NCBI RefSeq assembly: GCF_001021385.1
Contig: NZ_CP011773.1
Location: forward strand, 4,340,001-4,404,000
Reading direction: 5' to 3'
Length of the DNA: 64,000 nucleotides
Source: Mycobacterium sp. EPa45
GTDB taxonomy: Bacteria; Actinomycetota; Actinomycetes; Mycobacteriales; Mycobacteriaceae
How positions within the stretch are numbered: the first letter of the stretch is position 1; the number at the start of each line of letters is the position of its first letter. The translations under genes and the position numbers were made by a program. The notes beneath the pieces are model-generated. The model was not told the DNA's origin, did no database searches, and was given only the letters and a program-made list of their open reading frames with translations. Shown piece after piece: positions 43,148 through 51,369 of the stretch.

Positions 43148-44749
43148 TCAGTGGCCGTTGAGGATGAAATCAGCTGCGCGCCAGGCCATCGCCATCATCG
43201 GACCGTTGAGATTACCGGCGACCATGGTGGGTAGCACCGAACAGTCGACGACCCGCAGGCCATCGACGCCTCGGACTCTGAGCTGATTGTCGACGACGTC
43301 GTCGTCACTGGGGCCCATCGCGCAGCTGCCGGCAGCGTGGTAGCCGCAGTATCCTCCGTCGAAGGCGGCTTCAATCAACTCGTCATCACTACGGACTTCC
43401 GCGCCCGGGTATGTTTCGTGGCTGATGCGTTGCGCGATAGGAGATCGCTCGAAGATCGTCCGCATGGTGCGTAGCAGGTTGGCCGCCGTCTCCCGGTCAT
43501 AATTGGTGGCCAGGTAGTTCGGGTTGATCCGTAATGCTGCGTCCGGGTCGCTGGAGGTAATCTCCAGTGAGCCTTCCGACGTAGGGCGCAGCACCATCCC
43601 GAGGCAGGACAGACCGGCCTGCCGCTCTATTTCGACCGGTTCGCCAGTGTTGTAGGGCGGAATAGTCCACGGGCCCATCATCAGTTGCCCGTCGGGACGG
43701 TCGGCACCCGGTTGGGACTTCACGAAAGCGACGATGTCGAAGGACGGCGCGGCGAGTGGGCCTTTGCGTGTTGTCAGATATCGAATCCCCGTCATCGCTT
43801 GTGCCAGGCTGCTTGAAAGTTGCTTGTTGTAACCCAGGTCTTCGTTGAGTTGAAGTCTCAGGGTGGCGCACCGGTGTTCGCGGAGCTTTCGGCCGACATT
43901 GCCTCGATCGAGGTACAGGTCAACCCCTGCTGCCGTGAGGACCTCGCGCGGTCCAATGCCGGAAAGCTGCAACAACTTCGGCGTATTGAGGCTACCCATG
44001 CTGAGGATGACTTCGCGGGTGGCGCGGAATGCTGCGGTCGTGCCTCGATGCGAGATCTCGACGCCGACCGCTCTACCGTGTTCGAAGACCACCCGCTGCA
44101 CAGTGGCGTGGGTGCGCACGGTCAGGTTGGGCCGATCCACGACAGGCTTCAGGAACGCGGTAGCCGCACTGACTCGTCGGCCGTTCTTGATCGTTGAGGT
44201 GGCGTATCCGATACGTTCGTCGTCAGACTCGTTGATGTCTTGCACGCGGGCCAGACCGGTCGACACGCCGGCTTCGACCATCTCCTCGCTCAACGGGTCG
44301 GGATCGCGCGGCACCGAGATGTGGACGGCTCCACCGGCGCCTCGGGTAGGCGAGGCGCCGAACTCGTTGTCCTCAAATATCCGGAAGATGGGAAGCATCT
44401 CGTCCCATCCCCAGCCCTTGTTGCCGAGGCGTTCCAGAGTGTCCCAGTCGGCTCGGCTCCCGCGGTTGTAGATCATCCCGTTGATGGAGCTCGAACCGCC
44501 GAGGACCTTGCCTCGCATCCACCTCTCCGCGTGGGGATTCGGACCGAAGGGTGTGGTCTCATAGTGCCACATGTGCTTCTCGCTCTCGAAGAGCTTGCCC
44601 GAGCCCTTTGGAACCACGAACAGCGGATTGCGGTCACCTCCACCAGCTTCCAGCAGCAGGACTTTGACCCCGGCGTCTGCCGACAGCCGGTTGGCCAGGA
44701 CGCAACCCGCCGAACCGGCGCCGGCAATGATGTAGTCGTAGGTCGTCAT
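43148..44749 (-). CDS. GMC-family FAD oxidoreductase
   Basis: The 533-residue protein starts at ATG 44749 (MTTYDYIIAGAGSAGCVLANRL), giving the FAD-binding GxGxxG at residues 9-14. Further GMC signatures are GKVLGGSSSINGMIYNRG, the SMGSLNTPKLLQLSGIGP segment and the active-site His in YCGYHAAGSCAMG. Close relatives include choline dehydrogenase and the mycofactocin-linked MftG group. It is probably an alcohol dehydrogenase of the same pathway. It converges with the mycofactocin-type SDR with a 5-bp gap. Confidence 0.9.
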   Translation of the reverse strand: MTTYDYIIAGAGSAGCVLANRLSADAGVKVLLLEAGGGDRNPLFVVPKGSGKLFESEKHMWHYETTPFGPNPHAERWMRGKVLGGSSSINGMIYNRGSRADWDTLERLGNKGWGWDEMLPIFRIFEDNEFGASPTRGAGGAVHISVPRDPDPLSEEMVEAGVSTGLARVQDINESDDERIGYATSTIKNGRRVSAATAFLKPVVDRPNLTVRTHATVQRVVFEHGRAVGVEISHRGTTAAFRATREVILSMGSLNTPKLLQLSGIGPREVLTAAGVDLYLDRGNVGRKLREHRCATLRLQLNEDLGYNKQLSSSLAQAMTGIRYLTTRKGPLAAPSFDIVAFVKSQPGADRPDGQLMMGPWTIPPYNTGEPVEIERQAGLSCLGMVLRPTSEGSLEITSSDPDAALRINPNYLATNYDRETAANLLRTMRTIFERSPIAQRISHETYPGAEVRSDDELIEAAFDGGYCGYHAAGSCAMGPSDDDVVDNQLRVRGVDGLRVVDCSVLPTMVAGNLNGPMMAMAWRAADFILNGH

Positions 44750-44762
44750 ACGTTTCTGCCGT

Positions 44763-45575
44763 TCAGCGAATCTGACCGAGGCCGCCAGCCACGACCAGTG
44801 ACTCGCCGGTGATGTAGCTGGCCTCGCCGCTGAGCATGAAGACGGTTGCATAGGCGATGTCCCACGCCGTTGCTTGGCGTCCCAACGGGAACTGGATCTG
44901 CGAGCGGGACTTCACGTGTGCGCTTCCGTATCGTCCGAGCGGAGTGTCGACGGGACCGGGGATCACATGGTTTGCGCGAATCCCCCGCGGGGCGCCCTCC
45001 AGCGCCACGTGGCGGCACACACCGAATAACGCCGCTTTGGAGGCGTCATAGGCGGGAAAGCGGGTGCCCGCCCGCAAGCTTGCTGCGGACCCGATGAACA
45101 CCAGCGAGCCGCCGTCAGCCAGCACGGGCATGGCCGCCCGGGCGATCAGAAAATGCGACCGGACGTTGAGCGCGAAGAGGTCATCCCACAGTTCGGGGGT
45201 CGTCCCCGCAAGTCCCTGCCCAGAACCGAACCCAACGTTGGCAACGACGCCGTCGAGTCCGCCGAGTCCTTCGGCAGCTTCTGCGACGAGGCGTTCGCAG
45301 GCGGCAGCATCCCGGACGTCGGCGACCACCGACACTGCCTTCGTGCCTTCCTGCTTGCAGAGCAATGAAGTGCGCTCAGCGGCTTCTGCGTCGACGTCGA
45401 CGCATGCAACGTCGGCACCCTCCCGCGCACACAGCACAGCGATGGCACGCCCGTTCCCGATCGGCGCGTCGGCGTCATCCGATGCCCTGGTTCCGGCACC
45501 GGCAACAACGATGCGCCGACCGACCAATCGCCCGCGACCGGGTGCGGTACCCAATGATTCGGGAGTGAGCGTCAT
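44763..45575 (-). CDS. Short-chain dehydrogenase/reductase
   Basis: The 270-residue SDR starts at ATG 45575. The cofactor region GAGTRASDDADAPIGNGRA has an insertion between the glycines compared with the usual TGxxxGIG. The later segments are VFIGSAASLR (Ser) and YDASKAA (Tyr and Lys). It is 13 bp upstream of the GMC gene, so they share an operon. Operator 45597-45610 lies just before the start. Confidence 0.9.
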   Translation of the reverse strand: MTLTPESLGTAPGRGRLVGRRIVVAGAGTRASDDADAPIGNGRAIAVLCAREGADVACVDVDAEAAERTSLLCKQEGTKAVSVVADVRDAAACERLVAEAAEGLGGLDGVVANVGFGSGQGLAGTTPELWDDLFALNVRSHFLIARAAMPVLADGGSLVFIGSAASLRAGTRFPAYDASKAALFGVCRHVALEGAPRGIRANHVIPGPVDTPLGRYGSAHVKSRSQIQFPLGRQATAWDIAYATVFMLSGEASYITGESLVVAGGLGQIR

Positions 45576-45596
45576 AGCGAGCACCGTACCCCGCGC

Positions 45597-45610
45597 TGTA
45601 CGACTGTACA
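45597..45610. promoter_or_regulatory. TGTACGACTGTACA operator between SDR and CMD-like genes
   Basis: A 14-bp near-palindrome between divergent genes starting at 45575 and 45640. It has the same TGTACGA half-site as those at 35946 and 41052. Confidence 0.65.
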
Positions 45611-45639
45611 ACTATCCGACTCAGACGTACATTCGGTGG

Positions 45640-46233
45640 ATGACGCAACCGGCCCGCTTGCATCCCTTGCACGTTGACGAGTGGGATGACGAAGCACTGG
45701 AAGCATTACGGCAGGCGTTTCCCGCGGGCGTCATCGATCACATGCGCGTGTCGGGCCAGGCCCCAAATGTCCTGGCGACCATGCTTCATCATCCGAGGCT
45801 CGCAGGACCGTTCACCACCTTCGGCAACGTCCTGCTGAGGAAGCCGGCGATCGGACACCGCAACCGAGAACTGATGCTGTTACGTGTCGCATGGCGGACC
45901 GGCGCACGCTACGAATGGGTGCACCACGTACGGCTCGCTTCGGACTACGAGATCACCGACGATGACATCAGCGCGATCGTCGACGGCACGGCATCTAAAA
46001 GCTGGACCGCTTGTGAACAAGACCTCGTCACTGCGACCGACGAGATGCTCGACTCCTATCGAATATCAGACGAAACCTGGCGAAGACTGGCACAGCACTT
46101 CAATGAGGAGCAGCTAGTCGAGATCCCATTCGTCGCCGGCACCTACACATGCCTCGCGATGGCATTCAACAGCTGGAATCTGCAAGTCGAGGAAAATGTT
46201 GACCTGCAGTCGATTCCGCTGCCGCCCGGCTGA
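45640..46233 (+). CDS. Carboxymuconolactone-decarboxylase-like protein 2
   Basis: The 197-residue protein starts at ATG 45640; upstream reading is only a shadow of the SDR. The CMD core has MLHHPRLAGPFTTFGNVLL, GHRNRELMLLRVAWRTGARYEWVHHVRLA and IPFVAGTYTCLAMAFNSW. It is a paralogue of 30894 with the same RELxxLRVA..YEW.HH pattern. Having one copy at each end of the island suggests they are integral to the pathway. Confidence 0.82.
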   Translation: MTQPARLHPLHVDEWDDEALEALRQAFPAGVIDHMRVSGQAPNVLATMLHHPRLAGPFTTFGNVLLRKPAIGHRNRELMLLRVAWRTGARYEWVHHVRLASDYEITDDDISAIVDGTASKSWTACEQDLVTATDEMLDSYRISDETWRRLAQHFNEEQLVEIPFVAGTYTCLAMAFNSWNLQVEENVDLQSIPLPPG

Positions 46234-46248
46234 CGAAGGCCACCCCAG

Positions 46249-46355
46249 TTAGCCACGGCGGCCAGCGCGTTCGGCAAAGGCATCAAGTGCTGCAAGCACT
46301 TCGGGGGAACGCCACACTCGGTTGCGGATGGGGCGAAGCGAAGTCACAACAGAGC
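46249..46355 (-). pseudogene. Fic gene remnant (both ends, middle deleted)
   Basis: The leftward frame gives RNRVWRSPEVLAALDAFAERAGRRG (two parts: RNRVWRSPEVLAAL, DAFAERAGRRG), which is the C-terminus of the Fic protein at 18854 with one change. Immediately upstream, GGGCGAAGCGAAGTCACAAC matches that gene's start region (GGGGCTAAGTGAAGTCACCAC). So almost the whole coding sequence was deleted, leaving tail and start fused. Confidence 0.75.
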
Positions 46356-46366
46356 TAACTTCAGCT

Positions 46367-46591
46367 ATGGGATCGAGTGAAGTTGGCGAGCAGTACCTGT
46401 CGGAGTTGGTGGCGCGGGTTGGAGAGCAACACCAACGGGTGACGGTCACCGTCCATGAGCCTCCTGCCGCGGTCCTTAGCTCTGCTGCAGTCCGGGCATT
46501 GAGTGAGGCTGATGCCGAGCTGGCCCGAGGCGAAGGCGTGAGTGAGGATGATCTTGCCGCTGCGATGCAGGCTCGTCGAGCCGGGAAGTGA
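46367..46591 (+). CDS. Type II antitoxin, Phd/RelB-like
   Basis: The 74-residue protein starts at ATG 46367. The N-terminal half LSELVARVGEQHQRVTVTVHEPPAAVL is the Phd/YefM-type DNA-binding part. The C-terminal half ALSEADAELARGEGVSEDDLAAAM is the toxin-wrapping part. It looks shorter than usual between the two. It overlaps the toxin gene by GTGA (46588-46591). It sits directly downstream of the leftover Fic operator. Confidence 0.7.
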   Translation: MGSSEVGEQYLSELVARVGEQHQRVTVTVHEPPAAVLSSAAVRALSEADAELARGEGVSEDDLAAAMQARRAGK

Positions 46592-46867
46592 CCGATCAGC
46601 GCTACGAGTTGGTCGTCGCCCCGACCGTGCGACGGCAGTTGACGCAGACGCTGCCGGAGGCGGTGGCGTTCGCGGCTTATGAGTTCATCACCGGGCCGCT
46701 GCTGGACAACCCGCATCAGGTCGGTAGGGCGATTGCGGCCGCCGCTCGACGATCGTCACAGTGCCCGCCGGGGCACCTACCGCGTGATCTACCGCATTGA
46801 CCATGAGTGCCGGCGCATCACGGTTGTGGGCGCCTTCAGCCGCGCCGACGCCTACGGCAAGCAGTGA
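46588..46867 (+). pseudogene. RelE-type toxin gene with a frameshift
   Basis: The start is GTG 46588. The first frame gives YELVVAPTVRRQLTQTLPEAVAFAAYEFITGPLLDNPHQVGR. The next frame gives RLRPPLDDRHSARRGTYRVIYRIDHE and ITVVGAFSRADAYGKQ, the end of a RelE toxin with the ARRGTYRVxYRID signature. Removing one G from GGG at 46727-46729 restores a continuous protein of about 92 residues. The toxin is probably inactive unless the extra base is a sequencing error. Confidence 0.75.
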
Positions 46868-46890
46868 CGATCGGCCGGCGGCGAATACCT

Positions 46891-47073
46891 CGAATCGCAT
46901 TGCCGCTTATTCGGCGTTAATGACCAAGAATCGACCGGAGTCAGCCGGTCGTGGCCACATCACCCGGAAGCAAAAACTGCCCTTTACCAGAACAAACAAG
47001 AACTTCTTCGGAACAGGCGGGAGCCCCCGATTCCAAATCCCGAGGCCGCAGGTTCGGTTCCTGGCCGGGGCGC
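46891..47073 (+). repeat. Decayed att-proximal repeat at the right end of island 3
   Basis: Similar to 28627-28810 over its whole length by eye. It ends in AAATCCCGAGGCCGCAGGTTCGGTTCCTGGCCGGGGCGC (47035-47073), a mutated version of the att core. It is the outermost and most diverged of the four copies, so probably the oldest integration scar. Confidence 0.75.
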
Positions 47074-47367
47074 AAACAGGAGCGGCCCTCCGAGGTCGCG
47101 GGGCCGCGGAACCCGTGCAACGTCACGTCGGTCACGCCGAGCAACTGCCCATCGGATTCTGGCTAAGTCGGCGGGCCGGGGCATCAGCTCCGACGAGTCG
47201 AGCGCCGTGACGATTCGGTCCGCTCGGAGGCCGGGTACAGCACCTGCGCAGAATCTTGCGCAGGGAAGTAAATTGCGCGCACTGGCGGCTACTTTCCCAC
47301 CGATGGGACTGAACACGAACATGGCCGCGGCCCAGGACGGGGCAACCGCGATGGCTTTCATCTACGC

Positions 47368-48273
47368 TTGGTTGGCAAACCTAACGGCAAACTCAATTCA
47401 GGGGGTGTCACCCTGACCGCGCTCGAAGCCGATTTCGACCTGATGCAGTCGATCTACGACATCTCCGACGAGTTCTACGGCCTTTTCCTCGGACCCACCA
47501 TGGGTTACACCTGCGGGTATTTCGAGCGCGCAGGCATGACAATCGACGAGGCCCAAAACGCCAAGTTCGACCTTGCGCTGTCCAAGCTGCGGCTGGAGCC
47601 CGGCATGACCCTGCTCGACGTGGGCTGTGGCTGGGGGGCCGGCATGCAGCGGGCCATCGAACGCTACGACGTCAACGTCATCGGCCTCACCCTGAGCCGC
47701 TCACAGCGGGACGCGGCGCAGGCCCGGCTGGCGCGCGTCCCGACCAAGCGCCGTTTCGAGGTGCGGCTGCAAGGTTGGGAGGACTTCGACGAGAAGGTCG
47801 ACCGCATCATCTCCATCGGATCCATGGAGCACTACGGTCATCGGAAGTACGGCGCCTACTTCGAGAAGACGTACGATGCGCTGCCCGCCGACGGCGTCAT
47901 GCTGCTGCACACCATCTGCGGCTTCCACCCGTATGAGATGCATCGTCGAGGCCTGGCGCTCACCTTCGAGATGTGCCGGTTCATCAAATTCATCGTGACC
48001 GAGATCTTTCCGGGCGGCCAGTTGCCGTCGGCTGATTTGATCGAAGAACACGTGGCCAAGACCGGATACACCTTGTCCCGCACCCACTCTCTGCAAGCGC
48101 ATTACGTTCTGACGCTCGAAAGTTGGGCTGCCAACTTGGCGGCCAACCGCGACAGGGCGATCCAGGTGCAGTCGCAGGAGGTGTACGACCGATTCATGAA
48201 GTACCTGACCGGCTGTGCTGACCTGTTTCGCAACGGCTCGATCGACGTCAACCAGTTCACCCTCGAGAAATAG
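47368..48273 (+). CDS. UmaA/mycolic-acid-methyltransferase-like SAM methyltransferase
   Basis: The protein is 301 residues from TTG 47368. Alignment in memory with UmaA (MTELRPFYEESQSIYDVSDEF) suggests CTG 47413, giving MTALEADFDLMQSIYD, as the true start. The SAM motif is LLDVGCGWGAGMQRA, followed by the family's VDRIISIGSMEHYG and EIFPGGQLPSADLIEEH segments. It ends in the family-typical DVNQFTLEK. These enzymes modify mycolic or other fatty acyl chains with methyl or cyclopropane groups. UmaA is the closest in sequence feel. Confidence 0.88.
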   Translation: MVGKPNGKLNSGGVTLTALEADFDLMQSIYDISDEFYGLFLGPTMGYTCGYFERAGMTIDEAQNAKFDLALSKLRLEPGMTLLDVGCGWGAGMQRAIERYDVNVIGLTLSRSQRDAAQARLARVPTKRRFEVRLQGWEDFDEKVDRIISIGSMEHYGHRKYGAYFEKTYDALPADGVMLLHTICGFHPYEMHRRGLALTFEMCRFIKFIVTEIFPGGQLPSADLIEEHVAKTGYTLSRTHSLQAHYVLTLESWAANLAANRDRAIQVQSQEVYDRFMKYLTGCADLFRNGSIDVNQFTLEK

Positions 48274-48451
48274 ATTTCATCAAGGTCGTCCGCAGACCTG
48301 GCTAGCCCTCGACCGAACTGGCATCCCAATCAGCAGACTGTTTTTCTGCGCGTCAATCGGTCGTAGGCGGCGCCGTGGATCTTGGCAAACTGTAGCTTTG
48401 TGTTTAGCCCAGGCGTAGCTTGGGCATTGAGCCTGTCAAGGGGGTGGAGCT

Positions 48452-49342
48452 ATGGCGATCCCACTGGCTGCCTGTGCGATCCGAGCAACCGTCGTCGGCA
48501 CTGCCGCGGCCGTCGTCTGGGCGCCATCAACCGCCCCACCAACTCCACCACCCGTCGCCACGCATGCCATCGCGTTGACCGCGGCAGCGCTTCCGACCAC
48601 CCCGTATGCGCCGTATGACGGTCCGTCGTTGTTCGACCTCATCGGACACGGCATCATCATTCCCAGCCTCGGCCAGGCACCCCCGACGCCACCACCCAAC
48701 ACACCGATCCCGAGCACGACCAACGCCAATCAGGCCGTCAAAAACATCTACCTCGCGGTCGAACCGTGGGTTCGCTATGGCTTCGAATTGGCCACCTACG
48801 CCGTGGGTTGGGTGCCCTACGTAGGCTGGCTGTCCGGTCAGATCATGATCTTCTACAACTTCGGCGAACGCATCGCCCGAAGCATCACATTCAACGTCGC
48901 CGACTGGTTGTTGGGCCCGGTGCCATTCCTGGAAGGTTTGACCAACGTGGCCCGCGACAGCTTCAATGCGTTGGTGCAGTTGGGAATCGATGAGTGGAAC
49001 TTCTTCCTGCCGCCACTACCGCCACTCCCCCCGCTCCCGCTCGCTGCCCGGCAGGCCACCAAAGTGACCGCCAGCCAGATCGCCCAGCCAAGCTCCGCGC
49101 CGACAACAAAAGGCACCGGCCACAGCGCGCGCCAGACTGCTACGCCGTCGAGCCTCACCCCCGAACCAAAAAGCAGAGCCGCGGCGCCGGCAGACGCTGT
49201 AGCAGCCAATCCGCCTGCCGCACACAAGGTTCCCACCGTCAGCGGCAAGTCGGGTGACAGCTCGACGGGTCAGAGCGGACGCACCAAGTCGGCACCGTCG
49301 CAGCGTCAGGCACACGGAAGCGCGCAATCCAACAGGAGGTAA
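48452..49342 (+). CDS. Exported Pro-rich mycobacterial protein
   Basis: The 296-residue protein starts at ATG 48452 behind GGGGTGGAG. Two hydrophobic stretches lie near residues 5-20 and 95-150 (YGFELATYAVGWVPYVGWLSGQIMIFYNFGERIARSITFNVADWLLGP). LPPLPPLPPLPL at about residues 190-202 and a long Thr/Ser/Lys-rich tail follow. This layout is common in PE/PPE-like accessory proteins of fast growers; the PE or PPE motif itself is absent. The function is unknown. Confidence 0.65.
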   Translation: MAIPLAACAIRATVVGTAAAVVWAPSTAPPTPPPVATHAIALTAAALPTTPYAPYDGPSLFDLIGHGIIIPSLGQAPPTPPPNTPIPSTTNANQAVKNIYLAVEPWVRYGFELATYAVGWVPYVGWLSGQIMIFYNFGERIARSITFNVADWLLGPVPFLEGLTNVARDSFNALVQLGIDEWNFFLPPLPPLPPLPLAARQATKVTASQIAQPSSAPTTKGTGHSARQTATPSSLTPEPKSRAAAPADAVAANPPAAHKVPTVSGKSGDSSTGQSGRTKSAPSQRQAHGSAQSNRR

Positions 49343-49345
49343 TCA

Positions 49346-50131
49346 GTGGCCGGGATGGGCCTGCCGGGGTTGTGGCTGTTCCTGCTGTTGGTGGTTGCAG
49401 CGTCGATCGGGCTGGCGGTGGGAAGCATCTGGCTGGCCAACCGCAGCGGAGTGCCCGACCACGGCACTGGTTACAACGCCTCCCTGTCACCGTTCCTGAC
49501 CACCGTGAGCCTGGTCTACGGTGCGCTACTGGGGTTCACCGTCGTCGTGGCCTGGGAGCAGTTCTCCTCAGCCGAGATGAACGTCACCAGCGAATCATCC
49601 ACGCTGGCAACGATGTACCGCCAGACCGTGGGCATGCCGACCACCAGCCAAGCCAAGATGCGCCAACTGCTGCGCACCTACACGACAGCCGTACAGGATG
49701 AATGGGATCCGCGCACCCGCACCGACGCCGCCGCGACAGCCCGAGGCGCGATCACCGATATGTATCGCGTCCTGGGCACCCAGGGTCAGCCCGAGGCGGC
49801 GAACCCGCTCAGCGGAGATTTCCTCGGTCAACTCACCGTCCTGACGTCGCAGCGCAACACCCGGATCCTCGATGCCCGCCCACGGATCCCCGGCCTGCTG
49901 TGGACGGGGTTGCTCTTCGGCGGTCTTGTGGTGCTCGCACTACTGGGTTTCATCCGGATGGACAGCAAGCGCGGCCACATCCTGTTGTCCAGTGCCGTCG
50001 CCATCCTGCTCGGCCTGCTGCTCTTCGTCGTGTACTGGCTCGACCACCCCTTCGGCCACCAACTCGGTGTCACACCCGCGCCATTCCAGCACTCGCTGGA
50101 GGTCTTCGACGGGGTGGATCAAGCCAGCTAG
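49346..50131 (+). CDS. DUF4239 (bestrophin-like) membrane protein
   Basis: The protein is 261 residues from GTG 49346. Helices lie near residues 8-30, 50-70, 180-205 and 210-230. The pattern SLVYGALLGFTVVVAWEQFSSAEMNVTSESSTLATMYR is typical of DUF4239, which is distantly related to bestrophin channels. DEWDPRTRTDA and the C-terminal LDHPFGHQLGVTPAPF are also family-like. It starts 4 bp after the previous gene, so the two are probably coupled. It may be an anion channel-like protein. Confidence 0.8.
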   Translation: MAGMGLPGLWLFLLLVVAASIGLAVGSIWLANRSGVPDHGTGYNASLSPFLTTVSLVYGALLGFTVVVAWEQFSSAEMNVTSESSTLATMYRQTVGMPTTSQAKMRQLLRTYTTAVQDEWDPRTRTDAAATARGAITDMYRVLGTQGQPEAANPLSGDFLGQLTVLTSQRNTRILDARPRIPGLLWTGLLFGGLVVLALLGFIRMDSKRGHILLSSAVAILLGLLLFVVYWLDHPFGHQLGVTPAPFQHSLEVFDGVDQAS

Positions 50132-50149
50132 CCCATCACCAGGACGCGC

Positions 50150-50386
50150 TCAACTGTCCGGCAGCTCAGCGAAGCGCTTCTTGACGTCGTTGTACCAGCC
50201 CATCGATTTGATCGGATGGCGCCACCGGCCCTTCATGTCCTCACGGGCGGGCACATGCGCGTCATCGCCCCCCTTCACCAGATCCTTGAGGTGCTGGTCC
50301 TGCGCCTTGATGATGTCGTCGGCGCTGTCACCGCGGTGCACGAATCCGCATGGTCCACCCAGGTCTTGGCAGGTCATGGTCTTCAC
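50150..50386 (-). CDS. DUF1059 small protein
   Basis: The protein is 78 residues from GTG 50386 behind AGGAGGAG. MTCQDLGGPCGFVHRGDSADDIIKAQDQHLKDL is the DUF1059 signature with two Cys and one His. KGGDDAHVPAREDMKGRW follows. The family is small and uncharacterised. It is divergent from the sigma factor at 50473, with a shared promoter region of about 87 bp. Confidence 0.8.
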   Translation of the reverse strand: MKTMTCQDLGGPCGFVHRGDSADDIIKAQDQHLKDLVKGGDDAHVPAREDMKGRWRHPIKSMGWYNDVKKRFAELPDS

Positions 50387-50472
50387 GGGGCTTACTCCTC
50401 CTGTCGGTGTCACACCCGGCCGTCCGGGCGCGTCAAGATGTTGACGCACCCAACGACGAAAGTGTGACCGCC

Positions 50473-51321
50473 ATGGTGAGGGAAGATCAGCTCCGCGACG
50501 GCTTCGAGGTCGAGCGCCCCCGGCTCCAGCGCATCGCCGGCCGGATCCTGGGCGACGCCGACGCAGCTCAGGACGTCGTTCAGCAAGCGTGGCTGCGTCT
50601 GCACGCGACCGACGAGCCGATCGACAACCTGGCGGGCTGGCTCACCACGGTGACCTCTCGGCTGTGCCTCGACCGGCTGCGAGCGCGCACACCGGTGCCG
50701 ACGGAGTCGATCGAGTTGGACGCGACCGCACCGGACCCCGCCGACGACGTCGTGCTGGCCGACACCGTGGGCATCGCCTTGCAGGTGGTGCTCGACCGGC
50801 TGACGCCCGCCGAACGGGTGGCCTTCGTCTTACACGACAGCTTCGGCGTCGATTTTGACCTGATCGCCTCGATGCTCGACACGACCCCGGTTGCGGCCCG
50901 CAAGCTGGCCTCTCGGGCTCGGGGCAAGGTGCGCCCGGCGTCGCCCGAGGATGCGCTCGCCGACTGGGAGGTCGTCGACGCCTTCATGACCGCGGCTCGC
51001 GAGGGCGATTTCACGCGTCTGCTGCAGCTGCTCGCCCCCGACGTGACGGTCTCCGCCGACGCTGCCGCGGCCACGCTCGGTACGCCGGCCCATATGGAGG
51101 GCCGCGACGAGGTGGCCAACTTCTTCAATGGGGCGGCCGCGGCGGCGTTCCCGGTCTTCGTCGAGGACCGTCCGGGATCCGCGTGGATACACCGCGGCGA
51201 GGTCAAGGTCGCGTTTGACTTCACCATCGAGGACGGGAAGGTGCGCCGCCTCCAATTCCGCGCCGAGCCCGAGCTGCTGGCCGGGGTACGCCGCCGCGAG
51301 GGCGACCGCGTGCGGGGCTGA
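50473..51321 (+). CDS. ECF sigma factor with C-terminal SnoaL-like domain (SigJ/ECF41-like)
   Basis: The 282-residue protein starts at ATG 50473; a GTG at 50464 is an alternative. Sigma region 2 is in ILGDADAAQDVVQQAWLRL, and region 4 is in RLTPAERVAFVLHDSFGVDFDLIASMLDTTPVAARKLASRAR. A C-terminal NTF2/SnoaL-like domain follows (AAREGDFTRLLQLLAPDVTVSADAA, VEDRPGSAWIHRGEVKVAFDFTIEDGKVRRLQF). This two-part build is typical of ECF41 and M. tuberculosis SigJ. No anti-sigma gene is adjacent, which fits the family, where the extra domain acts as an internal regulator. Confidence 0.9.
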   Translation: MVREDQLRDGFEVERPRLQRIAGRILGDADAAQDVVQQAWLRLHATDEPIDNLAGWLTTVTSRLCLDRLRARTPVPTESIELDATAPDPADDVVLADTVGIALQVVLDRLTPAERVAFVLHDSFGVDFDLIASMLDTTPVAARKLASRARGKVRPASPEDALADWEVVDAFMTAAREGDFTRLLQLLAPDVTVSADAAAATLGTPAHMEGRDEVANFFNGAAAAAFPVFVEDRPGSAWIHRGEVKVAFDFTIEDGKVRRLQFRAEPELLAGVRRREGDRVRG

Positions 51322-51369
51322 TCCCAGAGTCGGAGCGCTGGCTTCCCGCCCGCGGCATGGGGCTGTTCC

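Noticed and set aside
48990..49050. Pro-Leu repeat as a possible DNA repeat or CRISPR-like unit
   Set aside because: It is a coding run of LPP units in the exported protein, without spacers.
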